64,000 nt of DNA. Source: Sphingopyxis fribergensis. Lineage in GTDB: Bacteria; Pseudomonadota; Alphaproteobacteria; Sphingomonadales; Sphingomonadaceae. Below are positions 17,880 through 26,608 of the stretch, piece by piece. Every line of letters starts with the position of its first letter. The stretch's first letter is position 1. The stretch covers positions 3,014,501 to 3,078,500 of the forward strand of contig NZ_CP009122.1 in the NCBI RefSeq assembly GCF_000803645.1. Direction: 5' to 3'. The notes under the pieces are model-generated. The model made no database searches. It was not told the origin of the DNA and worked only from the letters and a program-made list of their open reading frames with translations. Position numbers and translations under genes: made by a program.

Positions 17880-17989
17880 GTCAGGATCTCCGGTTGCCCG
17901 GCAACATCATTGCTGCCGCATCGATCCGCTCCCCCCTTCCCTCCCGGCATTCGGGAAGCAGGCGCATAGGCCCGCCAAGATGGCGCCCG

Positions 17990-18472
17990 TTATCGGCTGC
18001 GGCGAATGGCTCGCTCGGCTTCGGTTTCGACATAGACCTGTTGTGAGCGACCGCGGCGGCGCTTGCGGATGCGGCCATCGACATGGGCCTCGGCCCAGCG
18101 CCGCGCCTCGGCGGCGCGCATGCCCGCCGCGCATTCGTCGGCCTGCTCGAAGATCGTATAGGCAAGCGCATATTGCTCGCGCTCGGGAAGAGCGAGCAGG
18201 GCCGAAGCGACCGGCAAAAGCCCCTCGTAGAATTCGAGAACATGGCGGCCGCCGCCATGGTGCATCAATATGGCGAGGCGGCCCTTCTTGCCGATGCCGG
18301 TCGGCCTTGCGACCATCACATCGTGCGAGGCATAGGTGACGCCTGCGCTGCAGCTGTCCGGTTCCGTCGGATAATAGACGCGTTCATCGCGTGCCGGTAG
18401 CGGGTGCGCGATAATATCGTAGCCGTCGAACGTTTCGACCTTTCGTATGTGATTATGTCCGATAACGGTCAT
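17990..18472 (-). CDS. Hypothetical island protein, 160 aa
   Basis: The start at MTVIGHNHIRK (18472), after GAAAGGG, is preferred over the upstream ATG. The protein has a strand-rich first half with HPLPARDERVYYPTEPDS, a glycine-rich LMHHGGGRHVLEFYEG stretch and a basic C-terminal tail (GRIRKRRRGRSQQVY), which suggests nucleic-acid contact. No family recognised. Confidence 0.6.
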   Translation of the reverse strand: MTVIGHNHIRKVETFDGYDIIAHPLPARDERVYYPTEPDSCSAGVTYASHDVMVARPTGIGKKGRLAILMHHGGGRHVLEFYEGLLPVASALLALPEREQYALAYTIFEQADECAAGMRAAEARRWAEAHVDGRIRKRRRGRSQQVYVETEAERAIRRSR

Positions 18473-18540
18473 TTCAGACCCTTTCTTTTTGAGTGACTTC
18501 ATGACGAGGTTGCAGGTTTCGTGGACTCGGCCGGCCGACA

Positions 18541-19002
18541 TCAGGCGGCGCGCAGATTGTCGCCCTGGCGCAGACCGAGGTCGAAGGCCGTGAGAATGTC
18601 GAGGTTGGACTCAAGGCGATCGAATGCGGCCGTGAGGTCCGCGATTTGGATCCAGACGCACGCATCGCCTGGGTCATGGTCGAGCTCGAATATGATCGGC
18701 ACCGAGTCCGCGGTCATCTCGGGGAAGATCGAGCGGATGATCAGCAATTCGATCCTGCGGCTGAGCGCCCCGATGCGCGGCGCGAGGGCCGCACGTTCGA
18801 CGGGGCTCATCATCAAATAGCGCTCGGGCGCCACGACGGGCGCCACGCGAACACATGCGATCCGCCCCGCGACCCTGGGCGCTACCGAAACGCCGCCCAT
18901 TGCGCGGCGTTCAGCCGCCACGCCGTCGACGGGGACCAGGACGCGGTAGACATAATGGGGCGGCGTCCCCGCGAGGCGGGAACGGGAGACAAGGATTTCC
19001 AT
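18541..19002 (-). CDS. Hypothetical island protein, 153 aa
   Basis: The start MEILVSRSRLAG (19002) has GAGGAG eight bases upstream; the longer open frame is arginine/proline-rich shadow sequence. The protein contains FPEMTADSVPIIFELDHDPGDACVWI and is mixed alpha/beta. No family recognised. It begins 11 bp after the stop of the upstream gene, so the two are co-transcribed. Confidence 0.6.
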   Translation of the reverse strand: MEILVSRSRLAGTPPHYVYRVLVPVDGVAAERRAMGGVSVAPRVAGRIACVRVAPVVAPERYLMMSPVERAALAPRIGALSRRIELLIIRSIFPEMTADSVPIIFELDHDPGDACVWIQIADLTAAFDRLESNLDILTAFDLGLRQGDNLRAA

Positions 19003-19013
19003 CGATTTACTCC

Positions 19014-19658
19014 TCAGGCGACGAGCCGCAGGGGCGGCGTTCCGGGATTGGGGAGATGGAGGTCGCGGCGGATGCGGACGGCGAGGCGATCGGGCTCGAG
19101 CAGTTCGCCAATGGCAGCCCAATGATTGCGGTCGCCGCAATAGTCGCGTCGTCCTGCAACACGGCGGAACATCACCTCGCGGCCCGACCCGATGCCGAGG
19201 CCGAGCTGGACATAGATGTCTTCGCCATGAAGGATGATCTCGCCGCTGACGGCGATGCCGCCCTTGTTCGAGCGCAGGTCATAGCTTCCGTCGGCGAGGC
19301 AAAGGGCGTCGCCGAGTCGCTTCAACGCCTTGCGGCCATCGCTATGGAAGAGCTTCTTGGCCTGCTCGTCATAGCTGACGCCCTTCTGCGCGAGCACCGC
19401 AAGGGCGGATTTGCCTCGCATGTCGGCAATCCGGTCCATGCAGACGCGGCGAAGCAGACTGTCATTCTCTCCCAAGTCTCTCGCTACGGCGCCGAGATGG
19501 CGCGCGAGCAAAATCACGGCCGGATCGAGATCGTCGGACTTACCGGCGTTCCGGCAATCTTTGATCGCGGTGGTCAGCGCGTGGAGACAGGCCGGAAGCG
19601 TCGACAAGCCCGAAGGATCGAGCGCTTGCTGGAATCGGAACGCGATATCGTAGGCCAT
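19014..19658 (-). CDS. Hypothetical island protein, 214 aa
   Basis: It starts at MAYDIAFRFQ (19658), after GGAGGCAGGAG. The N-terminal half is helical with a cysteine pair (LPACLHALTTAIKDC); the C-terminal half is strand-rich with GDAL-CLADGSYDLRSNKGG and an RRDYCGDRNHW motif. No family recognised. It is part of the same packed run. Confidence 0.6.
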   Translation of the reverse strand: MAYDIAFRFQQALDPSGLSTLPACLHALTTAIKDCRNAGKSDDLDPAVILLARHLGAVARDLGENDSLLRRVCMDRIADMRGKSALAVLAQKGVSYDEQAKKLFHSDGRKALKRLGDALCLADGSYDLRSNKGGIAVSGEIILHGEDIYVQLGLGIGSGREVMFRRVAGRRDYCGDRNHWAAIGELLEPDRLAVRIRRDLHLPNPGTPPLRLVA

Positions 19659-19724
19659 GGAATAGGCTCCTGCCTCCGGACGCCCCATCGCGCCCGCCCA
19701 CGCCCATCCCCCTCTCCTCCCGCT

Positions 19725-19994
19725 TCATTCGGTCAGCTCCGGTCCGCTATTCTCGATCAGCTCGGCGCAGCAATCCTCGTTCTGGACGCCCATCGGGCTG
19801 GTGCCGGGATCGAAGATCATCTGGAGGCAGGCGCAGATATCGGGCTTGTGCTGCGTCCCACACATCAGTTCGAAATCGGGCTGGTCGGCGATTCCGTTCG
19901 TCTTTTCATAGGCGGAAAAGGCCGATTGCCACATGATTTGCTCGTCCCACACATCGACATAGTGCGTCACGCTCGCGCTGGCGATGCCGGTCAC
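19725..19994 (-). CDS. Small hypothetical island protein, GTG start
   Basis: An 89-aa protein. The GTG at 19994 overlaps the stop of the upstream gene (GTGA), which fixes the start better than the longer open frame. It contains several cysteines (FELMCGTQHKPDICACLQ, NEDCCAELI), possibly a metal site. No family recognised. Confidence 0.55.
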   Translation of the reverse strand: MTGIASASVTHYVDVWDEQIMWQSAFSAYEKTNGIADQPDFELMCGTQHKPDICACLQMIFDPGTSPMGVQNEDCCAELIENSGPELTE

Positions 19995-20533
19995 GTCCTC
20001 ACTCCCGGGCGGAGCGATCGAAGGGTTTCGTCCATCATCTCGCGGGTCGAGGCGCCGAGAATTTGCGTGTCGCTGATCACGAAATATCCGCCGCCATGCT
20101 GGCCCGGCCTGAACTTGTCGCAGGTTGAGGCCCACTCGAAACCGAATGGCAGCGCGCTTTTGCAGACCTTCTGGATCAGCGATGCGATCGCCTGAACATC
20201 GGCTTCATGTCCGCGAATGAACGCGACGAGGCCCGTATCGTCGCGCTCTTCGTCGATTGTGATGTCCGCATCGAAAGTAGGAACATCAGGATCGAGCCAG
20301 AGTTCGAGGAAGGACGCGAACGGATTTTCCTCCTGATCTTGCTTTGGGAATGTTTTGCGGAAGGCATCGCTGCAAGCGGCGCAGAGTGACTCGAGCGCCT
20401 GCATCGCCGCGCGCGATGATTTGCTGAAACCGGGGGACAGTTTCTCGGCGACAAGAAAGCATTCCTCGAGCAGCGATGCTTCTTCGGGCGTGACGGGCAC
20501 ATTGAAGGCCGTCTCGACATAGTTGTTGGCCAT
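19991..20533 (-). CDS. Hypothetical island protein, 180 aa
   Basis: It starts at MANNYVETAFNVPVT (20533), with AAGGAAT upstream. It is acidic and mostly helical, with a cysteine pair in ALESLCAACSDAF and a strand-rich end containing QHGGGYFVISD. It is coupled to the following small gene by a GTGA overlap. No family recognised; the layout resembles small island proteins whose partners are unknown. Confidence 0.6.
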   Translation of the reverse strand: MANNYVETAFNVPVTPEEASLLEECFLVAEKLSPGFSKSSRAAMQALESLCAACSDAFRKTFPKQDQEENPFASFLELWLDPDVPTFDADITIDEERDDTGLVAFIRGHEADVQAIASLIQKVCKSALPFGFEWASTCDKFRPGQHGGGYFVISDTQILGASTREMMDETLRSLRPGVRT

Positions 20534-20564
20534 GTTCGGATTCCTTGGGGTTCGTGGCGACAGG

Positions 20565-21041
20565 TCATTTCTGTGAGAGGAGAACCTCGACGGCCTGGGC
20601 GAGCACATCGCCGCTCGCGCCATTGACGATGACCGCATCGGGATTGGTCGCCCGGACCGCGCTGATGATCGTGTCCACCGGGCGCTTGCGAAGCGGGAAC
20701 TGGTAGATCTGACCGCGCTCGATCGTGACGAGACAGGTCCGCATCAGCCGCTTCAACCGGCGGCGTTCGAGTTCGCGGGCCAGGAGATCGCCGACTTCGA
20801 CCTCGAGGTCGTGATCATAGCTGAACCTGCCGAAGGATCGCGGCGGCCGGTTCGCGAGCAACCACTGGTTGACTTCCATCTCGGTCCAGCGGCCGATCTT
20901 GTGGAAGAAGTCAGCGCCGCCCTTCCCCTGGTTGCGGGCATGGAAGGCCAGTTCGCCATCGATATAGACGTCAGCCGTGTAGGCGCTGGTTTCCTGAGAC
21001 AGAGCGGAATTATAGGTGATGCGGCGAAGTTCGATTTTCAT
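20565..21041 (-). CDS. Hypothetical island protein, 158 aa
   Basis: The ATG at 21041 (MKIELRRITYNS) has AGGAGG upstream. The N-terminal part is strand-rich (TAYTADVYIDGELAFHARNQ-like), then comes a basic helical region (RELERRRLKRLMRTCLV). No family recognised. It precedes the 180-aa protein by 31 bp on the same strand. Confidence 0.6.
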   Translation of the reverse strand: MKIELRRITYNSALSQETSAYTADVYIDGELAFHARNQGKGGADFFHKIGRWTEMEVNQWLLANRPPRSFGRFSYDHDLEVEVGDLLARELERRRLKRLMRTCLVTIERGQIYQFPLRKRPVDTIISAVRATNPDAVIVNGASGDVLAQAVEVLLSQK

Positions 21042-21173
21042 GGGTGGCGCCTCCTGAATTGGACGATCACCCAAGCCCCATCCCCCTCTTCTCCATGCAG
21101 CTGCCACGATGGCTGCGCTATCGGTCGCTGTTTGCCGAGAATTTCAGGCCGTGCTGGATTGTCGAGCCTGAGC

Positions 21174-21413
21174 TCAATTCGATGTGCGGAGAGTCGCTGT
21201 TCGATCGTACAGGTCGAGGAGGATTCCCATGCTTGCGGCTTCCGAATAGGTGAGATCGCGGTGGTCATCCGTATCGGGACCGATTGCCAGTTCGATTACA
21301 GGGTGAACTGAGGCAATTTGTCCTGAAGGAAGCCGAAACTGGTTCTCGATGCCTGGTATTGGAGTGGTGCCGTCAGGCACGTCGATCCGACCTTGAATCT
21401 GGATGATGTGCAT
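21174..21413 (-). CDS. Small hypothetical island protein, 79 aa
   Basis: It starts at MHIIQIQGRIDVPDG (21413), after GGGAGAAAG. It is a small strand-rich protein with GQIASVHPVIELAIGPDTDDHRDL. No family recognised. It lies between the Mom-like gene and the rest of the minus-strand run. Confidence 0.5.
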   Translation of the reverse strand: MHIIQIQGRIDVPDGTTPIPGIENQFRLPSGQIASVHPVIELAIGPDTDDHRDLTYSEAASMGILLDLYDRTATLRTSN

Positions 21414-21474
21414 TCGCTTTCTCCCTGAACGAACGGATTTTGGGGCCGCCAGCACCGATCGCTGAAGGGACCGC

Positions 21475-22329
21475 CTAGGCAGCGAGGTCGAGGAGCGGGA
21501 GCTTCGTGACGTCGCCTTCTGTCGCCGCCCGGTCGAGAATGGGATACGGCAGGCTCGGCACCGCCGCCTTCGTCAAAGGAAAGAGATAGGCGTGGCAGCC
21601 AGGATGGCGCCGCCGTGTCAAAAGGCCGGTGCGTTCGAGGCTGGCCAGCCATTCGCCGCGGTCCTCGCCGAAGCGCGGCGCGCGGGCACCGGCTCGGATC
21701 AAATCCTCCATCGCATATCTCTGACCGCATTCGGCATTGCGGATCTTGGATATTGCCCGCGACGATATGGGGCGGCCATCGGGCAGGATGAGGTCGGTGC
21801 ACGCGCTCGATCGGCCGATATAGCGGCTTCCCATCACCGAATAGAGGCCGCCGACATGGCCAGGAAGGAACACGTGTCCGTCTGCATCGACGCGCCTGAC
21901 CGGGTCGGCATAGGATATGACCGACAGAATTTCGGGTTTCTCACGGCGGAGCAGCCGGAACGCCCGTGCCACCAGGAACGATTCCGAATTGGCGCCCTGA
22001 CTGTCGAGTATGACGAGACGTCCAAGATCGCACGCCGCGCGCGGATCGCCGAGACCCGCCGTTTTCGGAACGCTTGCATTATTGACCGGGTGCGAGAAGA
22101 CGCAAACGCCCACGAGTTCCGATCGTCCACCGCGGCCATTGGCGAAGAGGCCGACCGAGAGCCGTGCGACCGGCATCGACCCCGCATAATGATGTTCCCT
22201 GACGAACGGCGCGGCCTCGCGCCGGGTATCGATTATATCGACGGACAGGGTTGCGGGGTCGATTTCCGCAGTGCCCGGCACCCAGCGGCACCGGCGCTTG
22301 CGCCACCGCTGGGTCCGGTCGGTGATCAT
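21475..22329 (-). CDS. Mom-like DNA modification protein (adenine methylcarbamoylation family)
   Basis: The 284-aa protein has the series of motifs I associate with the Mom family of phage Mu and its relatives: EHHYAGSMPVARLSVGLF, GVCVFSHPVN, DLGRLVILDSQGANSESFLV, ILSVISYADPVRR, LPGHVGGLYSVMGSRYIGRSS and PDGRPISSRAISKIRNAECG. Mom adds a carbamoylmethyl-type group to adenine and protects DNA against restriction; the fold is GNAT-like. Its ATG overlaps the stop of the upstream gene (ATGA). Here it may let the element evade restriction on transfer (inference). Assignment rests on motif memory, not alignment. Confidence 0.65.
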   Translation of the reverse strand: MITDRTQRWRKRRCRWVPGTAEIDPATLSVDIIDTRREAAPFVREHHYAGSMPVARLSVGLFANGRGGRSELVGVCVFSHPVNNASVPKTAGLGDPRAACDLGRLVILDSQGANSESFLVARAFRLLRREKPEILSVISYADPVRRVDADGHVFLPGHVGGLYSVMGSRYIGRSSACTDLILPDGRPISSRAISKIRNAECGQRYAMEDLIRAGARAPRFGEDRGEWLASLERTGLLTRRRHPGCHAYLFPLTKAAVPSLPYPILDRAATEGDVTKLPLLDLAA

Positions 22330-22715
22330 TCCGGGCTGCCCGCGCCGTCATCGGTGGACTGGGCCGAAGCCCTCCTTGAAAGGTCAGGAACGCGCGGGTC
22401 ATTGTAGATGCTATCGAGCGACAGATCGAGCGCGCGGTGCTGGGCGCCATTGGGCGTCGAAGCGTCGATCGTGAAGACCTCGGTCGCGAAGCAGTCATCG
22501 CCGCTGTAGAAATCGACGTCGACGACATAGGTGATGATATCTGCCGGAGCGGTCGGCGACAGCAACTTGTCGAGCAGGTCGATGACGGTGGATCGCAGAC
22601 CGTCGATATCGGGATCGAAATCTTCCCACGTCACATGATCGGGGCATTCGTCGACGAGATAGTTGGACATGAGGTCCTGCATCGTCGCAAGCAGGATGTG
22701 GCGTGCGTCGGCCAT
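22326..22715 (-). CDS. Hypothetical island protein, 129 aa
   Basis: It starts at MADARHILLATMQD (22715), after GAGGAAAAC. It is very acidic: DECPDHVTWEDFDPDIDG, DVDFYSGDDCF. Four-base overlap (ATGA) with the Mom-like gene makes it a likely functional neighbour. The charge pattern is DNA-mimic-like, but no family is recognised. Confidence 0.6.
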   Translation of the reverse strand: MADARHILLATMQDLMSNYLVDECPDHVTWEDFDPDIDGLRSTVIDLLDKLLSPTAPADIITYVVDVDFYSGDDCFATEVFTIDASTPNGAQHRALDLSLDSIYNDPRVPDLSRRASAQSTDDGAGSPE

Positions 22716-22771
22716 AGTTTTCCTCATTCGAAGGGGGACCGCCGGACAATCGCGCCCGGCGGCGCTGGATG

Positions 22772-23965
22772 TCAGTGGACGGCTTCGAGGAGCTTGCGGG
22801 CCTTGCCCTCGGTATCGAGCCTGCTGTCCTGGTGGGTCTTGGTGCGGGCGAAGGCGGTGATGCCCTGCACGAAGTCGTAGATGCTCTCGGGCGGACGGCC
22901 TTCCTCGCTGAGCACGGTTGCGACGATCTTGGCGGACTCGGCCTTGGAAAAGCCCCGCTTGCGCAGGAAATCCTCGCGATCTTCGTCCTTCCTGGCGACG
23001 ATGCGCTCGCGCGCCGCCTTGATGCCGTTCACGAAGCGCATCGGCGAGGAATCCGCGAAATTCTCGAGCGCCGGTGCGGCCTCGTGCGCGAAGCGGTTGG
23101 CCGCGAATTTCGAGTGGCGAATTTTGACCTCCTCGAAATTCTCGACGCCCCAGAGGTTCCGGTTCATGCAGACGGCGCGGAGATAGAAGGTCGCCATACC
23201 GAGCGTTTTGGCGCCGACCTCGGAGTTCCAGCTGTAGAAGCCGCGAAAGTAGAGATCGGGTTCGCCGTTCGGAAGCTTGCCCGCCTCAATCGGGTGCGTG
23301 TCGTCGACGAGGAACAGGAAGACGTCGCGATCGGACGCATAGAGCGTCGTCGTGTCGCGGCTGACGTCGACATAGGGATTATAGTGCATGTTCGACCAGT
23401 CGAGCACGCCTGGAACCTTCCACCGGGTCTGCCCGACGCCATCTCCGGCGATCTTCATCACCGCAGCGACGAGTTCGTGATCGAAGATCCGGCCATAGTC
23501 GGGACCGGTGGCAGCGCGCAGTTCGGTCCGTCCATCGTGGGTCTGGTAGAGTTTGACCTGTTCGGCCCGGTGCGCGACGAGCCCGTGCTGAAGGTTGATC
23601 CCCGCGAGCGCCGCGGGCAGTTCGCGCAGATAGGATGCGGGTGCGCTGACCAGGCTGCAAAGCTGGCCGAACGACCAGTTGGTTGGAGCAACGGGTCGTT
23701 CCTCGCCGGGGACGATGAGCGAGAGGCGTTCGGGCCTGTCGCTGCGCGCCTCGACGCGGATTTCCTTGCTATCGACGACGCGTGCGGTGGAGCGGTCGGC
23801 GCGGGCACGAACGGCCGCGTAAAGCTCGGTCAGCGAAAGATAGCGCTCATCGTCGGGGCGCGAGAACCATTCGGAAGATACGCGCCCGATATTTCGGCCG
23901 CGGGAGATATCGACGCGATAGGCGCCTGAAACGGGATTTCCAGTTGTGGGTGCGAGCGTGGCCAC
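22772..23965 (-). CDS. DUF932 domain-containing protein
   Basis: A 397-aa protein. The GTG at 23965 is chosen because AAGGAGAG lies just upstream and no good site precedes the longer frame. The sequence YLSLTELYAAVRAR, RAATGPDYGRIFDHELV, then a central NMHYNPYVDVSRDTTTLYASDRDVF and SEVGAKTLGMATFYLRAVCMNRNLWG is the DUF932 (phage/plasmid-like TIGR03299-type) pattern. These proteins are frequent in plasmids and integrative elements; their role is unknown. It heads the 13.9-24.0 kb minus-strand block. Confidence 0.75.
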   Translation of the reverse strand: MATLAPTTGNPVSGAYRVDISRGRNIGRVSSEWFSRPDDERYLSLTELYAAVRARADRSTARVVDSKEIRVEARSDRPERLSLIVPGEERPVAPTNWSFGQLCSLVSAPASYLRELPAALAGINLQHGLVAHRAEQVKLYQTHDGRTELRAATGPDYGRIFDHELVAAVMKIAGDGVGQTRWKVPGVLDWSNMHYNPYVDVSRDTTTLYASDRDVFLFLVDDTHPIEAGKLPNGEPDLYFRGFYSWNSEVGAKTLGMATFYLRAVCMNRNLWGVENFEEVKIRHSKFAANRFAHEAAPALENFADSSPMRFVNGIKAARERIVARKDEDREDFLRKRGFSKAESAKIVATVLSEEGRPPESIYDFVQGITAFARTKTHQDSRLDTEGKARKLLEAVH

Positions 23966-24022
23966 GGTGGCTCTCCTTGGTGGGATGGGTTGCGCGGAAG
24001 GCCGATCAGCCTTTGGACGCAC

Positions 24023-24336
24023 TCCGCCCTCACCCCCCTTCCTCCTCTGAACGAGGGAAGCCGACGATCAGTCCAGACGGTCGAGATCATTCCGAATTCA
24101 GGCTAGAGCGTCATTCGCAGCCGGGCCGCTAAAGCGGCCATTCCCGCTGCCACGGCCAAACAGTCAAACTGGTCAACCGCTCACGAGTCTGTTTTGAAGC
24201 AGTTCTGGCCGAAACCGGACAGACGGGTTTTGGAGCAGAGGTGATCATAGCCGACAGGCAATTCATTGATCGACTGCAATTGAATTAATCGGTCGATTGC
24301 CGATATGGCTGCGCAATCAGTCGCAGGAGCAAGTCG
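24023..24336. other. Non-coding divergent region at the backbone/cargo boundary
   Basis: This 314-bp stretch separates the leftward backbone block from the rightward cargo genes. It holds an AT-rich part just before the TTG start at 24337 and two near-identical short direct repeats (CTGTTTTGAAGCAG and GGGTTTTGGAGCAG, about 24192-24238). No gene is supported. Promoters for both directions must lie here. Confidence 0.45.
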
Positions 24337-25725
24337 TTGGCGAATTTTCTTGATACGCGGCGCGTGGTGAAAGCCGAGGAGCTCCGTGGGCCTCGCATCT
24401 ATTCGACCGATTTGCTGCCGTCACACTTCAATCCGGAGCAACCGGAAGAAAGCGTCGAGCTTGCCGCACGCGCGCTCAAGGTGAAGATGATCACCAAGGG
24501 CATCGTCACGCTTAACAGCGCCTATCTCGTTTCGCCGCTCGGCGTGCTGCTGATGGACAAGCACCCCGACCTTTTCTCCGGCGAAGCGATCGTGCCAGCG
24601 TTTCGTACCGACAAGGAAAGCCTCGCTGACCTGATCGCGTCGAATGAAGGTCTCAGCGAGGCAGGCATTACGGACCGCCGCCTCGACGATCATATCGCTC
24701 GTCTTGATTCCAGCATTGTTTCCGCCATGCCATGGGCGCTGGCGGATGTCGGCGAGAAATTCCGAACACTTCTTCTGGCCGGGCTGAGGCAAGGGAATTC
24801 GCATGTCGTCGCTATGCTCCGCGCTGCGGGCCTGTCAGGCGAAGACGTCGAGAAGGTCGCTGAGGAGGTTGCAGCGCTCGATCTCAGCAATAGCGTTACG
24901 CTGAGAAGCTATATCGGCGGCCTGCCAGCCGCGGCGCGGGATTCCATGCTTCAGTTCGCGGCTACCTGCTATCATCTCGTCGGCACCGGCGTAGTGAGAT
25001 GCGAGGCCGGGACCGACCTCCATCCCCTATCAGCCTTCCGAGCAGTCGATGGCATGCTGGCTGGCCGCGACAGCAGCGCCGAACAATTGTCGGAGACCGC
25101 CATATTCATTGAAGCTTTCATGGGGTTCGCGCTCGATTCGATTCACGCCATGGCCGCACCATCGCAGATCATCGACTCGCTTGACTTCGCGACCGTACAC
25201 AAGCTCGGCGACGCCCTGAGGGAAACCGGGTTCCAGGACAAATATGACGGCATAATCCGCGACTACCGAAATGCGGCGGCGCTTCCGGACGGTGAAGAGG
25301 CGCTTCACGCGCTCGACGCCGAAGGCATTGCCGAGGTTGCTGCCGGCCTGGCCCGGGAATTCGAGGATCATGTCCTGACCGAACTAATCGCCTATCAACC
25401 GAGGATCGTAGAAACCGCTAAGGCTACGCTCATCGAGACGAGGAACGACATCATCAAGGATATCGGGCAAGCGACACCGGGCCTTGGAACCGTCATCTCG
25501 GTGGCGGAAGCCACCCGCGACGCCGCCCGCTTGGGCACCGCCTATAAGGAGGTCCGCGAGCTTCGCGACAAGAATGCCGCATTCGCAGCTGCAAAGGTCC
25601 GGCGGCGCGAAAATATCGAAGCAGCCATCAAGACCCTGAAGGCCGACGACACGAAGAAGGCTGTCCTGTTGAAGGCCGTCGCCTTGCTAAGCGATATCCA
25701 CGGAATCCGGATCCAGCGGAGCTGA
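24337..25725 (+). CDS. Unrecognised 462-aa cytosolic protein, TTG start
   Basis: It starts with TTG (24337), with AGGAG eight bases upstream. The protein has no signal peptide or membrane segment. A mixed N-terminal region (RIYSTDLLPSHFNPEQPEE) is followed by a long, almost all-helical body and a charged C-terminus (KEVRELRDKNAAFAAAKVRRRENIEAAIKTL) likely to form a coiled coil. I recognise no family or catalytic motif. It is the first cargo gene, followed by a small antisense gene, a Fic remnant and then the PIN/GHKL/radical-SAM operon 884 bp away. It may be a sensor or accessory of that operon or an independent gene. Confidence 0.7.
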   Translation: MANFLDTRRVVKAEELRGPRIYSTDLLPSHFNPEQPEESVELAARALKVKMITKGIVTLNSAYLVSPLGVLLMDKHPDLFSGEAIVPAFRTDKESLADLIASNEGLSEAGITDRRLDDHIARLDSSIVSAMPWALADVGEKFRTLLLAGLRQGNSHVVAMLRAAGLSGEDVEKVAEEVAALDLSNSVTLRSYIGGLPAAARDSMLQFAATCYHLVGTGVVRCEAGTDLHPLSAFRAVDGMLAGRDSSAEQLSETAIFIEAFMGFALDSIHAMAAPSQIIDSLDFATVHKLGDALRETGFQDKYDGIIRDYRNAAALPDGEEALHALDAEGIAEVAAGLAREFEDHVLTELIAYQPRIVETAKATLIETRNDIIKDIGQATPGLGTVISVAEATRDAARLGTAYKEVRELRDKNAAFAAAKVRRRENIEAAIKTLKADDTKKAVLLKAVALLSDIHGIRIQRS

Positions 25726-25995
25726 TCAGTCTCCCAGGAGCTTCGCACGGATAGGCGCAGGAGCCTGTTCTTCCAGCCGAAGATAGCGCGTCGCCCACAG
25801 GAGAAAGTTCTCGTAATATGCCGCAGTCTCCCCGGACGCATTGCGGCGCTCGTCCGTAGAATCGAGCGGAGCCGTCCCGGTATCAGCCTCAAAAGTCTGT
25901 CGCATCTGTCGCGAACGCCAGGCACGATCGACGGAAATCCGCCACCCGCCTTGACGGGCATAGGCTTTCGGCACTTCTCCGGTCGCAACTTGCAT
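25726..25995 (-). CDS. Small hypothetical protein convergent with the 462-aa gene
   Basis: An 89-aa frame (MQVATGEVPKAYARQGGW) with natural composition and an aromatic C-terminal helix (AAYYENFLLWATRYLRLEE). GGAG precedes the ATG. It ends directly against the stop of the 462-aa gene on the opposite strand. No family recognised; possible antitoxin-like partner or host relic. Confidence 0.45.
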   Translation of the reverse strand: MQVATGEVPKAYARQGGWRISVDRAWRSRQMRQTFEADTGTAPLDSTDERRNASGETAAYYENFLLWATRYLRLEEQAPAPIRAKLLGD

Positions 25996-26069
25996 GACCT
26001 ACTCCGTTCCCCTTTTGATCTAGTCGATCTCCAGGAAATGTCAAGGTGCCCGTAACGGCAAGGGCTTAG

Positions 26070-26565
26070 ATCGCGGCTTCGTCCTCGGTCGACGAATATT
26101 GGGAGGTCCTCGAAAGTTATTCGCAGCGGCTGCTCCCCGAAATCAACTGGCGGCGCACGAACCAGGGCAATGTCGACGCCCTCAACGAAACGGCCAAATA
26201 TTACCGTTACATCGACTGCAGCCGCCACGCCGAGTTCCTATACGAATGCGTGGAACAGACTCTCGAGCACGACCTTCCCGAGGAGGTCCGTTTCCTCAAG
26301 GCGTTCGACGCCTTCAACGGAGCAGTGCAGCAGCTGGTCGACATGCCGTCCACCAAGGTCGAGCTCCTGCGCAAATTCCTCGCCCAAAATGAGGGGCGCC
26401 TCTCTGCGCGCGCGCGACAAGGAGTTCGAAGCGCTGACGGATGACGAGACCGAACGGATCGAGGGGATGTACGCGGACAATTTCGGCGCGCCGCTACGGC
26501 TTGACGGTGCCGGGCCCCTACATCCGAGAAAATTATCAGCAGAATTGAACCCAGTTCCCCCTTGA
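26070..26565 (+). pseudogene. C-terminal remnant of a Fic-family protein
   Basis: In one frame, EYWEVLESYSQRLLPEINW, then TAKYYRYIDCSRHAEFLYEC and LPEEVRFLKAFDAF through VDMPSTKVELLRKFLAQNEG, match the tail that follows the Fic core in sphingomonad Fic/DUF4172-like proteins. The frame opens after a stop (26067-26069), without a start codon and without the HPFxxGNG catalytic motif, so the 5' part is gone. Near 26418 the homology jumps to another frame (DKEFEALTDDETERIEGMYA), a frameshift. The gene is dead. It marks an older AMPylation or toxin-like locus at this spot. Confidence 0.7.
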
Positions 26566-26608
26566 CTCGGCACAGCCAAGCAGCCGAACAAATCGAGAGG
26601 GGGGAATT

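Noticed and set aside
18855..20195. 446-aa plus-strand open frame
   Set aside because: Opposite several minus-strand island genes with good ribosome sites; no protein family features.
22769..23929. 386-aa plus-strand open frame
   Set aside because: Exact antisense of the DUF932 gene, which has motifs and a strong ribosome site.
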